From CAVQLX01 sp963811605 (lineage in GTDB: Bacteria > Desulfobacterota > Binatia > DP-6): DNA of 64,000 nucleotides. The position numbers were made by a program, and so were the translations under genes. The stretch is taken from the NCBI GenBank assembly GCA_963811605.1, contig CAWESA010000010.1, positions 620,001-684,000 on the forward strand, in the 5' to 3' direction. Shown here piece by piece: positions 19,231 through 28,882 of the stretch. Within the stretch, counting starts at the first letter, position 1; each line of letters begins with the position of its first letter. The notes beneath the pieces were generated by a model. That model saw nothing but the letters and a program-made list of their open reading frames with translations, was not told the origin of the DNA and did no database searches.

Positions 19231-20243
19231 GCAGTTCCTCCGAGGCGTTCGACGATGCGCAGGCGGGCGCTGCGCGCGCGCGGATTCGCCATGGTCTCTT
19301 CCCCCTCCGGTGACTGCGGACGGGGCGTCAGGATGCGGACCTTTGCCGTCCAGCCGCAGGCACAGCGGGGCAGGCCCGGCGGGCAGAGACACGACGCGGC
19401 CCAGCGACGGAACGCGCCCTTGACGCGACGATCCTCCAGGGAGTGATAGGCGAGCACCGCGAGACGGCCGCCGGGTCGGAGCGTCTGCCAGCCGTCGGCC
19501 AGCAGCCCGTCGAGCGCGCCCAGCTCGTCGTTCACGAGGATGCGGATGGCCTGGAAGGTGCGCGTCGCGGGATGCAGCCCCGGCGTGGTGCGTCCGACCG
19601 CTCGCGCCACGATCGCGGCGAGGGCATCGGTGGTCTCGAGCGGGCGCGCTCGCACGATCGCACGCGCGACGGCGCGCGCCCGGCGCTCCTCCCCGAGCTC
19701 CGCGATGGCCTCGGCGAGGACGTGCTCGTCCCACGTGTTGACCACGGTGGCGGCGGTGAGCTCGGCGGCGGGATCCATCCGCATGTCGAGCGGGCCGGCG
19801 TGGCGGAAGCTGAAGCCGCGCCCGGGCGCGTCGAGCTGGAGCGAGCTCACGCCGAGGTCGAGCAGGATGGCGTCGGCGCCGTCCCACCCCGCGGCGACCA
19901 GCTCGGTCGCGAGGTCCGCGTACGAGGCCGCGCGGAGCCGGACACGCCCACCGAAGCCTGCCAGGCGCTCCGCGGCGATCGCCAGCGCCTGCGGGTCGCG
20001 GTCGAGGCCGAGCAGCTCGGAGCCGGGCACGGCGTCGAGGAGCGCCGCCGCATGACCGCCGAGGCCGACGGTCGCGTCCACGAGACGGGCACCCGGCCGG
20101 GGGCGCAGCCCCCTCACGACCTTCCCCACCATCACCGGCACGTGCACCCACACGTGGGCGGCGCCCTCCGGCCCGGTGTCCGTCTCGTCGTCCCTCATCG
20201 GCGGTTCGTCGCCACGTCTCGCCGCAGCGCAGGCCGCCGTCAC
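19227..20243 (-). CDS. rsmH: 16S rRNA (cytosine(1402)-N(4))-methyltransferase RsmH
   Basis: SAM-dependent methyltransferase acting on C1402 of 16S rRNA (formerly MraW). The 338-residue protein has HVPVMVGKVV, the SAM loop DATVGLGGHAAALL, ILLDLGVSSLQLD, GFSFRHAGPLDMRMD and LAYHSLEDRRVK, all typical. The GTG at 20243 is chosen because a full AGGAGG lies six bases upstream; an internal ATG at 20198 is less well placed. It is the second gene of the dcw operon. Confidence 0.95.
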   Translation of the reverse strand: MTAACAAARRGDEPPMRDDETDTGPEGAAHVWVHVPVMVGKVVRGLRPRPGARLVDATVGLGGHAAALLDAVPGSELLGLDRDPQALAIAAERLAGFGGRVRLRAASYADLATELVAAGWDGADAILLDLGVSSLQLDAPGRGFSFRHAGPLDMRMDPAAELTAATVVNTWDEHVLAEAIAELGEERRARAVARAIVRARPLETTDALAAIVARAVGRTTPGLHPATRTFQAIRILVNDELGALDGLLADGWQTLRPGGRLAVLAYHSLEDRRVKGAFRRWAASCLCPPGLPRCACGWTAKVRILTPRPQSPEGEETMANPRARSARLRIVERLGGTA

Positions 20244-20300
20244 CTCGCTCCTCCTTCGCCTCCGCCCCGCCGGCGGTGCGCGATCAGCTCGTCACTCGCG

Positions 20301-20744
20301 TCATCGGCCGAAGCGACGGAAGACGTCGCGCGCCCTCCGCTCGTCCTCGGCCAGGACCTCCTGCCACACCTGTCTGTCCCAGATGCGGAACTTGTCGACA
20401 TCGCCCGTGATCGTCACGTCGCGCTTGATGCCCGCGTGGTCCCGCAGCAAGGGCGGGAGGAGAATCCGGCCCTGGCTGTCGAGCGGGAGCTCCTGGGCGG
20501 GCGCAACGTAGAGGTTGCAGAAGGACACGACGTCCTCGTCGAAGGGATCCATCGAGCGGACGCGGTCCTCGATCCGCTTCCAGGCCGAAAGCGGGTACAC
20601 GTCGAGGCAGCGATGCTCCCGGATCCAGAACTTGGTGGCCACGAGGCGCTCGTCCTGGAGCCCGGACAGCGCCCCGCGGAACGGGTTCGGGACGGCCACC
20701 CGACCCTTGTCATCGACCGCATGCTGGAAGTGGCCCCGGAACAT
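20301..20744 (-). CDS. mraZ: Transcriptional regulator MraZ
   Basis: AbrB-fold DNA-binding protein that represses the dcw operon. The 147-residue length is usual. It has two MraZ repeats: FRGHFQHAVDDKGRVAVP at the start and LPLDSQGRILLPPLLR in the middle. It binds tandem TGGGN boxes, and five such boxes lie 20-64 bp upstream of its own start, so autoregulation is expected. It is the first gene of the cluster. Confidence 0.96.
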   Translation of the reverse strand: MFRGHFQHAVDDKGRVAVPNPFRGALSGLQDERLVATKFWIREHRCLDVYPLSAWKRIEDRVRSMDPFDEDVVSFCNLYVAPAQELPLDSQGRILLPPLLRDHAGIKRDVTITGDVDKFRIWDRQVWQEVLAEDERRARDVFRRFGR

Positions 20745-20763
20745 TCCACCGACCGTGGGGGAC

Positions 20764-20808
20764 TACCACACGTCCCTAGGCTCCACCACCTCACCCCACA
20801 TCGCCCCA
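20764..20808 (-). promoter_or_regulatory. MraZ operator: five TGGGN-like boxes at 10-bp spacing
   Basis: On the minus strand the boxes are TGGGG (20808-20804), TGGGG (20798-20794), TGGTG (20788-20784), TAGGG (20778-20774) and TGGTA (20768-20764), each separated by exactly five bases. Known MraZ sites are direct TGGGN repeats with five-base spacers, so boxes 1 and 2 are perfect and 3 to 5 are degraded. The array lies between the predicted start of transcription and the mraZ start codon. Confidence 0.85.
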
Positions 20809-20818
20809 CAGCAAGGCG

Positions 20819-20848
20819 CATGTACACCCGGTCAGGTCGCGCTGTCAA
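20819..20848 (-). promoter_or_regulatory. Predicted sigma-70 promoter of the dcw operon
   Basis: A consensus -35 TTGACA (20848-20843) is followed after 18 bases by TACATG (20824-20819). TGTACA at a 16-base spacing is the alternative -10. Transcription would begin near 20812, immediately before the MraZ boxes, which is the expected geometry for repression. Confidence 0.65.
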
Positions 20849-20886
20849 GGTAACTTTTGCGCGCTCTGGACGGGTGAATCGGGTTC

Positions 20887-20903
20887 GGCGGGCGCCGCCC
20901 GCC
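20887..20903 (-). terminator. GC hairpin at the 3' end of rnpB, possible terminator
   Basis: The minus strand contains GGCGGGC-GGC-GCCCGCC, a 7-bp all-GC stem with a 3-base loop. It starts within the last bases of the RNase P P1 helix and lies about 40 bp before the dcw -35 box. There is no U-tract, so intrinsic termination is uncertain; it could also be a 3'-processing signal. Confidence 0.35.
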
Positions 20904-21288
20904 GGAGGAGGTCTGTAAGCCGGATTCTGTCCCCCCGCCCAGGAAGCGGGGGCAGCAGCCATTCGTCTGGGCCCCCGGTTGCCCGGGGGCTCGAGCGACC
21001 GACCCGAGGGGGGACGGGCGGGCCACCCGCGTCCGGCCCGAAGGCCGGACTCCCCTCCTACACGGTCTTGCTCCGGGTGGGGTTTACCGAGCGTCCGCCC
21101 TCACGGGCGGACCTGGCGAGCTCTTACCTCGCCGTTTCACCCTTGCTCCGGGCCTCGGCCCGGAGCGGTCTGTTCTCTGTGGCACTTTCCCCCGGTCGCC
21201 CGGGGCCGCCGTTGACGGCCACCCTGCCCTGCGGAGTCCGGACTTTCCTCCCGCCTCGCGGCGAGCGGCTGCTCGACCTCCTCCGGCG
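20900..21288 (-). ncRNA. rnpB: RNase P RNA, bacterial class A
   Basis: The minus strand holds the conserved 5' region GAGGAAAGTCCGGAC (21250-21236), the central AAACCCCACCCGGAGCAAG-type segment, and the 3' region ACAGAATCCGGCTTACAG (20930-20913). The two ends form a perfect 14-bp P1 helix, CGCCGGAGGAGGTC (21288-21275) with its complement (20913-20900), which fixes the ends and gives about 389 nt. It provides the catalytic RNA of tRNA 5' maturation. It begins about 20 bp after the stop of the zinc-ribbon gene, so the two may be co-transcribed. Open reading frames within it are incidental. Confidence 0.95.
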
Positions 21289-21308
21289 CGCGGCGCGCGC
21301 CGACGTTG

Positions 21309-22034
21309 CTACTCGCTGGCCTCGTCACCCTCCGGTTGCCAGAACAGCATGCGCTGGCAGTTGGGACAGAGGATGAGCTGCTCGTTGCGCTGGATCTGGT
21401 TGAAGAGCTGCGGCGGGACATGCATGTGGCAGCCCTGACACGTCCCGCCCCGCACGGCCACGACCGCGACACCGCCGCGGCGAGAGAAGATCATCTCGTA
21501 GCGCCGCCGCAGGTCGCCGTCGACCGCGCCCACCAGCTCGTCGCGCCGGCCGCGATCGCGCTCGATCGCGGCGCCCAGCGCCCCGATGGTGTCGCGCAGC
21601 TGACCCGCCTCCGTGTCGCGCGCGCTGGAGAGCCCGGCGAGCTCGGTCCGGGCCGCCTCGAGCCGCTTGCTGGCGGCGTCGACCTGCTCGAGCACGGCTA
21701 TCAGCTCGGTCTCGAGGCCCTCGGACTCGTCCTTCAGCAGCTCGACCTCGCGTTTCGCGAGCCCGAGCTCCTTGTCGTTGCGGATCCGTGAGATCCGCAT
21801 CCGGCGGTCCTTCATCTTGCTCTCGGCCGCCGCCAGCCGCCCTTCGAGATCACGCTGGCGCGTCGCGAGCCCGGCCAGCTCGACCTCGATGGCGGTCACC
21901 GCCGAGGTGTGTCCGTTGACGGCCTCCTCGAGCGCCGCGACCCGGCTCTCTCCCGCCTGGAGCGCCTGCGTGTTGTCACGCAAGCTCTGGTCAACCCGCT
22001 GCAGTGCGGCGAGAGCCTCGATCTGTGCTCGCAA
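21309..22034 (-). CDS. C4-type zinc-ribbon coiled-coil protein (DUF164/CdsZ-like)
   Basis: The 241-residue protein is a long coiled coil (about residues 1-170) followed by a zinc ribbon with two Cys pairs, CQGC and CPNC, as in the zf-RING_7/DUF164 family. Members are widespread and poorly characterised; some have been linked to nucleic-acid or regulatory functions. I chose the TTG at 22034 because GGAGG lies six bases upstream and the longer frame would run into the tRNA gene. It is 58 bp downstream of the tRNA and just upstream of rnpB. Confidence 0.85.
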   Translation of the reverse strand: MRAQIEALAALQRVDQSLRDNTQALQAGESRVAALEEAVNGHTSAVTAIEVELAGLATRQRDLEGRLAAAESKMKDRRMRISRIRNDKELGLAKREVELLKDESEGLETELIAVLEQVDAASKRLEAARTELAGLSSARDTEAGQLRDTIGALGAAIERDRGRRDELVGAVDGDLRRRYEMIFSRRGGVAVVAVRGGTCQGCHMHVPPQLFNQIQRNEQLILCPNCQRMLFWQPEGDEASE

Positions 22035-22092
22035 GTGTCGCCTCCGCTCCTCGGTTCGCTGTCTTCGATCGTTTCCGCGCGGCCCGCCGGCA

Positions 22093-22169
22093 TGGTGGGC
22101 CCAGTGTGACTCGAACACACGACCCGCCGGTTATGAGCCGGCAGCTCTAACCACCTGAGCTATGGGCCC
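22093..22169 (-). tRNA. tRNA with CAU anticodon, most likely tRNA-Ile2 (or elongator tRNA-Met)
   Basis: The minus strand folds as a full cloverleaf: acceptor GGGCCCA pairing with TGGGCCC, D-arm AGCTCAGGTGGTTAGAGCT, anticodon loop CTCATAA, T-loop GTTCGAGTC and an encoded 3' CCA. The GGCTCATAACC anticodon arm with a GGGCCC acceptor resembles minor tRNA-Ile whose C34 is changed to lysidine by TilS rather than initiator Met. The gene follows rpoD by 48 bp and may be processed from the same transcript. Confidence 0.9.
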
Positions 22170-22217
22170 CTCGGCGGTGAAAGAAAACCACCGAACGGCC
22201 TCCGCTGCAAGCGTACG

Positions 22218-23834
<1,617 letters not shown>

Positions 23835-23839
23835 GCTCC

Positions 23840-25579
23840 TCACGTGCGGGGTTTCTCCGTCAGGTGCTCGTGCAGCTGGCGCTGGACCTGTGCGGCGGCG
23901 GGACCGTCGCCACGCGCCTCGGCGGCGCGTAGCTCGGCGAGCAAGCGGGAACGGGTGCGGCGGAGGCGGCGGCGACGGATGGCGACGATGCAGTCGGCGA
24001 GCACGTGCTCGCGCTCGTCGGCATCGCCCTCGTCGAGCAGCCGCCGGGCGACGCGGTCGCGCAGCTCGCGCGGCAGCGACTGGATCAGCGCGGTGCGATC
24101 GACCTGCTCGTCGGCGAGCAGTCGTTCGGCGGTGGCGCGCCACGTGGGATGCTCGAACTCGGCGACGACGGCTGCCGCGCGGACGCGCTCCGCCACCTCG
24201 GGATGCGCGGCGATGAGCTCGACGATGAGCTCCTCGGGTCCTTCGGCGCGCGTCCCGGACGGCGCCGCGCTGGCGGCCAGAGGCTTGGCCACCCCTTCGG
24301 CCCGCAGGCGCTCCTCGGCGACGCCGATGGTCTGCGCGGCGCGCCCCGCGAGGACATCGAACTTGTCCGGATCGCGGGCGCGCAGGCGCTGGAGCAGCCT
24401 TGCCACCGCGCGCGCCGCGTCGGCGCGACGCCCGACCGCGTCCCGGTCCGGACCGATGGCCTCGCGGAGCCACGCCTCGATGAGCGGCTCGGCGGTCTCC
24501 ACCAGCGCGCCGAAGGCGTCAGCTCCGCGGGCGCGTACGAACGTATCGGGATCGTCGCCCTCGGGGAGGAACACCCCGCGTCCCCACAGTCCGGCGTCGA
24601 TGAAGACCGGAAAGCTGCGCGCCGCGGCACGCCGGCCGGCCGCATCGCCGTCGAAGCACGCGATGACGCGCTCGGTGAACCGGCCCAGCGTGGTCAGTTG
24701 CTCGGCGGTGAGCGCCGTGCCCAGCGGCGCCACGGCCTCGCCGATGCCCGCCTGGGCGAGTGCCAGCACGTCGAGATAGCCCTCGACGACGATCACCCGG
24801 TTGCGCTGGCGAATGGCGTCGCGCGCCAGGCCGAGCCCGTAGACGGTGCGGCCCTTGTGGAAGAGGGGCGACTCCGGCGAGTTGAGGTACTTGGGCGGCG
24901 GGTCGCCCGGCGGCGGCTCGCCGGGCAGGATCCGGCCGCCGAACGCGATCACGCGGCCGCGGGGGTCGGCGATCGGAAAGATGAGTCGATCGCGAAAGCG
25001 GTCGAGGAGGCCGCCGCCGGCGCGACGCATCACGAGTCCGGCCGTGACCGCGTCGTCGAGCGGCAGGCCGCTCGTGCGCAGGTGGCGCGCCAGCGCGTCA
25101 CCGCCTCCGGGCGCGTAGCCGAGGCCGAAGCGCTCGATCGTCTCGGGGCGGACGCCCCGCTCGTCGAGGTAGCCACGGGCGCGGGCGCCGGGCGTGCCGC
25201 GCAACGCGCCGCGGAAGAAGGCCGCGGCTGCCTCGCTGACCGCCACCAGCGGCTCGCTGCGCGGCGTGCTCCCCGCTGCTTCCTCCGGCACGGGCAGGCC
25301 GAAGCGCTCGGCGACCAGGCGGACGGCCTCGGGGAACGAGGCGGACTGCGTCTTCATGACGAAGGTGAAGACGTCGCCACCCTCCCCGCAGCCGAAGCAG
25401 TGAAAGAAGCCGTCCTGCTCGCTGACGTTGAACGACGGCGTCTTCTCGGCATGGAACGGGCACAGCCCCACCGCGCGCGTGCCGCGGCGCTTGAGAGCCA
25501 CCACATCGGCCACGACCTCGCTCAGGCTGGCACGCTCGCGAATCGTTCGGATCGCGTCCTCGCTGATGCGGCCTGGCAT
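23840..25579 (-). CDS. dnaG: DNA primase DnaG
   Basis: Makes RNA primers at the replication fork. The 579-residue protein has an N-terminal CHC2 zinc finger (C40, H43, C61, C64), the catalytic core with FGGRILPGEPP and a TOPRIM domain (VIVVEGYLDVLAL ... CFDGDAAGRRAA). The C-terminal helicase-binding region is Ala/Arg-rich. The ATG at 25579 precedes the conserved RISEDAIRTIRE start and follows the cvpA stop by four bases. Confidence 0.95.
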   Translation of the reverse strand: MPGRISEDAIRTIRERASLSEVVADVVALKRRGTRAVGLCPFHAEKTPSFNVSEQDGFFHCFGCGEGGDVFTFVMKTQSASFPEAVRLVAERFGLPVPEEAAGSTPRSEPLVAVSEAAAAFFRGALRGTPGARARGYLDERGVRPETIERFGLGYAPGGGDALARHLRTSGLPLDDAVTAGLVMRRAGGGLLDRFRDRLIFPIADPRGRVIAFGGRILPGEPPPGDPPPKYLNSPESPLFHKGRTVYGLGLARDAIRQRNRVIVVEGYLDVLALAQAGIGEAVAPLGTALTAEQLTTLGRFTERVIACFDGDAAGRRAAARSFPVFIDAGLWGRGVFLPEGDDPDTFVRARGADAFGALVETAEPLIEAWLREAIGPDRDAVGRRADAARAVARLLQRLRARDPDKFDVLAGRAAQTIGVAEERLRAEGVAKPLAASAAPSGTRAEGPEELIVELIAAHPEVAERVRAAAVVAEFEHPTWRATAERLLADEQVDRTALIQSLPRELRDRVARRLLDEGDADEREHVLADCIVAIRRRRLRRTRSRLLAELRAAEARGDGPAAAQVQRQLHEHLTEKPRT

Positions 25580-25583
25580 GGGA

Positions 25584-26084
25584 TCAGATCGAGTCGCGTG
25601 CGGCGGTGGTGTACGGGCGCGCCACATCGACGATGCGATGGGCGACCTCGAGGAGCGGGTGCGCGATCGGCGACGTCTCGATGACGTGCCCGATCGGCGA
25701 GGTGGGAGCGACGCGCAGCACGGCCGCCAGGGCGAGGCCGAGCAGCGCGCAGCCTTCGGCGACGCCGAGGCCGACGCCCGCGACGCGGTCGATGGGGCGC
25801 AGGAAGAGCGCGGCCGTGAGCCGCGCGACGGCGGCGCCGATCAGGCGTACCAGGAGGAACACGGCGAGCGCGAGCGCGACGGCGCAGATCAGCCGCGCGG
25901 TGAGCGGGCTCACGGCGGTCCGCTGCGAGAGGACGTCGGCGATCGGCTCCGACCAGGTGACGACCAGGAGACCCGCCAGGACGAGCCCCGCGAGCCCGAG
26001 GGCCTCGCGCAGAAACCCGCGCCAGAACCCTCGGAGCGCGAACAGGACCAGGAGCAGTAGGAGGAGACCGTCGAGAGCCGTCAT
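25584..26084 (-). CDS. cvpA: CvpA family membrane protein
   Basis: The 166-residue protein starts MTALDGLLLLLLVLFALRGFWRGF and has four predicted membrane helices, matching the CvpA (colicin V production) family. The family is needed for colicin V export in E. coli and affects envelope stress tolerance, but its biochemical role is unclear. I chose the ATG at 26084, at the conserved start. It sits between rpsU and dnaG, a placement also seen in other bacteria. Confidence 0.82.
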   Translation of the reverse strand: MTALDGLLLLLLVLFALRGFWRGFLREALGLAGLVLAGLLVVTWSEPIADVLSQRTAVSPLTARLICAVALALAVFLLVRLIGAAVARLTAALFLRPIDRVAGVGLGVAEGCALLGLALAAVLRVAPTSPIGHVIETSPIAHPLLEVAHRIVDVARPYTTAARDSI

Positions 26085-26142
26085 CTCCGGAATCCGCTCC
26101 CGCTTCCTCCGGGCGGTCAGAACCGCTTGGTGCCGTGGCGAA

Positions 26143-26343
26143 TCATGCCACGGTGTTGCGGGCGGTGCGTCGAATGGCGCGCTTGCGCGCAGCCATGGCC
26201 TTCTTCTTCCGTCGGACGCTGGGCTTCTCGTAGTGCTCGCGCTTGCGAAGCTCCGCGAGTATCCCAGCTTTCTCACACTGTTTCTTGAAGCGACGGATGG
26301 CGCTGTCGATGGGCTCGTTTTCCTTGACGCGAACCCCTGCCAT
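26143..26343 (-). CDS. rpsU: 30S ribosomal protein bS21
   Basis: The 66-residue, strongly basic protein has the bS21 sequence: VRVKENEPIDSAIRRFKKQCEKAG near the start, HYEKPSVRRKKK in the middle and a basic tail. It binds the small subunit platform near the 3' end of 16S rRNA and assists initiation. It is the promoter-proximal gene of the rpsU-cvpA-dnaG-rpoD unit. Confidence 0.96.
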   Translation of the reverse strand: MAGVRVKENEPIDSAIRRFKKQCEKAGILAELRKREHYEKPSVRRKKKAMAARKRAIRRTARNTVA

Positions 26344-26378
26344 GTCTTTGAGTCACCCCCCTCCGGAGGAAAGAGGTC

Positions 26379-26408
26379 GTTATTCTGGGAAAAGCACTGG
26401 GCAGTCAA
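26379..26408 (-). promoter_or_regulatory. Predicted promoter of the rpsU-cvpA-dnaG-rpoD operon
   Basis: TTGACT (26408-26403), 18 bases, then AATAAC (26384-26379) on the minus strand, placing the transcript start about 30 bp before the rpsU ATG. The local AT content is higher than in the flanks. It is the only good promoter-like sequence upstream of rpsU. Confidence 0.55.
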
Positions 26409-26447
26409 GGAGAGGGCCCCGGAAAAATAGTGCGCGTCCGCGGGCGA

Positions 26448-27161
26448 TCAGACGCGTCGAGTTTGCAAGAACCGCTCCGGATAGTCTGTGAACACACCGT
26501 CGGCGCCGGCATCCGTCAAGCGAGCGAAATCGGCCGGTGCGTTCACGGTCCAGACCCGCATGGACAGCCCGGCGGCGTGCCCCGCGGCGATGGCCGCGGC
26601 AGCCCGTCCGCTCTTGCGAAGATGCACGGATCGGGCGCTCACGCGATCAGCCAGCGCCAGCGCTTTCGCGATCGTCCGGCCCGTCCACAGGACGGCCAGG
26701 TCGGCCGTCCGCGACAGGGCCCGCATGCGCTCCAGGCTGGAGGCATCGAATGACGAGAACACCACCCGTCCGAGCGCCCTGGCATCCTCCACCGTCTCCA
26801 GGACGCGGTGCTCGAGCTCATCGGCCCCGGCCGCCTTGAGCTCGACGTTGATCCGGATCGGGATCGCGGCGAGCACGTCGGCGAGGCGGGGGACGCGCGT
26901 GCCCGAGAAGGCCGGCCCGAACCAGCGGCCGGCGTCGAGGCGGGCGATCTCCGCCAGGGTGTGACGCCGCACCGATCCGCGCCCGCTGGTGGTCCGGTCG
27001 AGGGTCCAGTCGTGGATCACCACGGGGATGCCGTCACGCGTCAGCTGGACGTCGAGCTCGACCATCGGCGCCCCCAGCTCGACGGCACGCTGGAAGGCCG
27101 GCAGCGTGTTCTCGGGACACGTTCCGCTCGCCCCGCGGTGGGCGATCACCTCGGTCGCCAT
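26448..27161 (-). CDS. Glycerophosphodiester phosphodiesterase (GDPD family, cytoplasmic UgpQ-like)
   Basis: Hydrolyses glycerophosphodiesters to glycerol-3-phosphate and an alcohol. The 237-residue protein shows IAHRGASGTCPENT at the start, MVELDVQLTRDG and VVIHDWTLDRTT, the metal and phosphate ligands of the family, and ends with VNAPADFARLTDAGADGVFTDYPE. It has no signal peptide, so it is like UgpQ rather than periplasmic GlpQ. I chose the ATG at 27161; a start at 27197 is open but adds unconserved residues and would cover the predicted -35 box. Divergent from prmA. Confidence 0.88.
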   Translation of the reverse strand: MATEVIAHRGASGTCPENTLPAFQRAVELGAPMVELDVQLTRDGIPVVIHDWTLDRTTSGRGSVRRHTLAEIARLDAGRWFGPAFSGTRVPRLADVLAAIPIRINVELKAAGADELEHRVLETVEDARALGRVVFSSFDASSLERMRALSRTADLAVLWTGRTIAKALALADRVSARSVHLRKSGRAAAAIAAGHAAGLSMRVWTVNAPADFARLTDAGADGVFTDYPERFLQTRRV

Positions 27162-27191
27162 GAGCGCTGCGTAGGCGAGGGTCGCCGGCGC

Positions 27192-27236
27192 GGTCAACTC
27201 GATACGGTTGACTCCGTCCCCCGCGCTGCCGATGCT
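27192..27236. promoter_or_regulatory. Divergent promoter region between the phosphodiesterase gene and prmA
   Basis: An inverted repeat GTCAAC (27193-27198) / GTTGAC (27207-27212) provides a -35-like TTGACC on the minus strand and TTGACT on the plus strand. On the plus strand GATGCT follows after 17 bases (27231-27236), putting the transcript start within a few bases of the prmA GTG. The -10 elements are weak, so this is a tentative call. Confidence 0.4.
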
Positions 27237-27244
27237 CCGCGCCG

Positions 27245-28129
27245 GTGGAGACGATCGACCGCGGCTGGCGGATCGTGCGGCTCGAGATCGCCCAGCACCT
27301 CGCCGACGCGGCGGCCAGCTTCCTCGAGGACGAGGGCGTGACGACGCTGGTGACCGGCATCCAGGAGGCCGCGTCCGCCGTCGCCGGGCGCAGCACCCTG
27401 GAAGCCCACGTCCCCGAGGACCGGGCGACCGGGCTGGCGGACGACCTGACGCGCTGGCTCGACAGCCTCGCGGCCATCGAGCCCGCCGCAGCCGAGGCGC
27501 GCATCACCACCGCGTTGCTGCCCGCCCTCGACTGGGACGCCGTCTTCCGCGCCCATCACCGGCCGCTGGCGGTGGGCCGGCGGTTGCTGGTGGCCCCACC
27601 GTGGGACGTCCCCGAGGGGACGGGACGCGAGGTGCTGGTCGTCGAGCCCGGGATGGCCTTCGGCACCGGACAGCACGAGACGACCCGCACGTGCCTGGAG
27701 GAGATCGAAGCAGCGGTCGCGGATCGGACGGTGCGTCGCGCCCTCGACGTCGGCACCGGCACCGGGGTGCTCGCCGCGGCGCTGGCGCGCCTCGGCGTCG
27801 GGCACGTCGTGGCGCTCGACACCGACGTCGCCGCCCTGCCGCTCGCGCGCGCCAACCTGCTCCGCAACCGCGCCGGCAACGTCGCGCTGCTCGCCGGCGG
27901 CGTGGCGGCGGTGCGCTCCGGCTTCGACCTGGTGGTGGCCAACCTGCTGGCCGACATCCTGGTCACGGAGGCGGCGGCGCTCGCCGCGGCGGTGGCACCC
28001 GCCGGGCGGCTCGTGGCGTCCGGGCTCCTCGACACCCAGGTCGACGCGGTGACTGCCGCCTTCCCCGACTTCCGCCTCGCCGCGATGCGCGCTGCCGGGC
28101 CGTGGCGGACGCTCCGGCTCGAACGCTGA
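27245..28129 (+). CDS. prmA: Ribosomal protein L11 methyltransferase PrmA
   Basis: SAM-dependent methyltransferase that trimethylates amino groups on ribosomal protein uL11. The 294-residue protein has the PrmA-specific PGMAFGTGQHETT segment, SAM motif I LDVGTGTGVLAAAL and the post-I/motif IV VANLLADIL (usually N-I/L-L). It begins at a GTG with no Shine-Dalgarno sequence, in keeping with a leaderless or very short-leader transcript. Its stop overlaps the rsmE start (TGATG). Confidence 0.92.
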   Translation: METIDRGWRIVRLEIAQHLADAAASFLEDEGVTTLVTGIQEAASAVAGRSTLEAHVPEDRATGLADDLTRWLDSLAAIEPAAAEARITTALLPALDWDAVFRAHHRPLAVGRRLLVAPPWDVPEGTGREVLVVEPGMAFGTGQHETTRTCLEEIEAAVADRTVRRALDVGTGTGVLAAALARLGVGHVVALDTDVAALPLARANLLRNRAGNVALLAGGVAAVRSGFDLVVANLLADILVTEAAALAAAVAPAGRLVASGLLDTQVDAVTAAFPDFRLAAMRAAGPWRTLRLER

Positions 28130-28833
28130 TGCTCCGGCTCTACCTTCCCGGGCTCGGACGTGGCGACCTGCGGGTGCGCATCGTCGGGGCCGAGCTGCGC
28201 CACCTGCGCACGCTGCGCCTCGCACCGGGTGCGCGCCTGCGCGCGCTCGACGACGCGGGCGGCGAGCACGAGGTCGTGCTCGAACGCCTCACCGGCCGCG
28301 AAGCCGTCGGTCGCGTGGTCGCGAGCACCCGCCCGGCGCGCGAGTCACCGCTCGCCCTGACACTCGCTCCCGCCTTGCTGAAGGGCGCCAAGATGGACCT
28401 CGTGGTCGAGAAGGCGACCGAGCTGGGCGTGCAGCGGATCGCTCCCGTGGCGACGGCGCACGTGGTCGGTCACGGCGTGCACCTCGAGCGCTGGCGGCGC
28501 ATCGCGGTCGCGGCTGCGAAGCAGTCGGGCCGTACCCAGGTGCCCGTGGTGGACGCTCCCGTGCCGCTGGACTCGCTCGTCGCGCTGCCCTGGCCGGGTC
28601 TGCGAATCATGCCCTGGGAGGGCGAGCAGGCGCGGCGGCTCGACGACCTGCCGGAGCGGGCCGCCGCGGTGGTCGCGCTGGTCGGACCGGAGGGCGGCCT
28701 CGCCGCCGGCGAGGCCGCGCACGCCGAGGCGCACGGCTTCGTCCCGCTCACCCTCGGCCCGCGGGTGCTGCGCGCCGAGACGGCGGCCATCGCCGTCGCG
28801 GCCCACTGCCAGCGCCGCTGGGGTGACGGCTAG
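28129..28833 (+). CDS. rsmE: 16S rRNA (uracil(1498)-N(3))-methyltransferase RsmE
   Basis: SPOUT-class methyltransferase of 16S rRNA U1498. The 234-residue protein has an N-terminal PUA-like region (GAELRHLRTLRLAPGARL), KMDLVVEKATELGV, the knot motif ALVGPEGGLAAGEA and LTLGPRVLRAETA. The one-base overlap with prmA implies coupled translation. Confidence 0.94.
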   Translation: MLRLYLPGLGRGDLRVRIVGAELRHLRTLRLAPGARLRALDDAGGEHEVVLERLTGREAVGRVVASTRPARESPLALTLAPALLKGAKMDLVVEKATELGVQRIAPVATAHVVGHGVHLERWRRIAVAAAKQSGRTQVPVVDAPVPLDSLVALPWPGLRIMPWEGEQARRLDDLPERAAAVVALVGPEGGLAAGEAAHAEAHGFVPLTLGPRVLRAETAAIAVAAHCQRRWGDG

Positions 28834-28882
28834 GACCCGGCGGGTTGGTTCCAGTCTCGCGCCTCCGCTAGTCTCGGCGCCC

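Noticed and set aside
20979..21472. Short open frames across the RNase P RNA region
   Set aside because: The region folds as class A RNase P RNA with all conserved segments; the frames have no start signals or families.
22172..22193. Hairpin between rpoD and the tRNA gene (CGGTGG...CCACCG type)
   Set aside because: The stem is short and the U-rich part is in the loop rather than after the stem, so it was not called a terminator.
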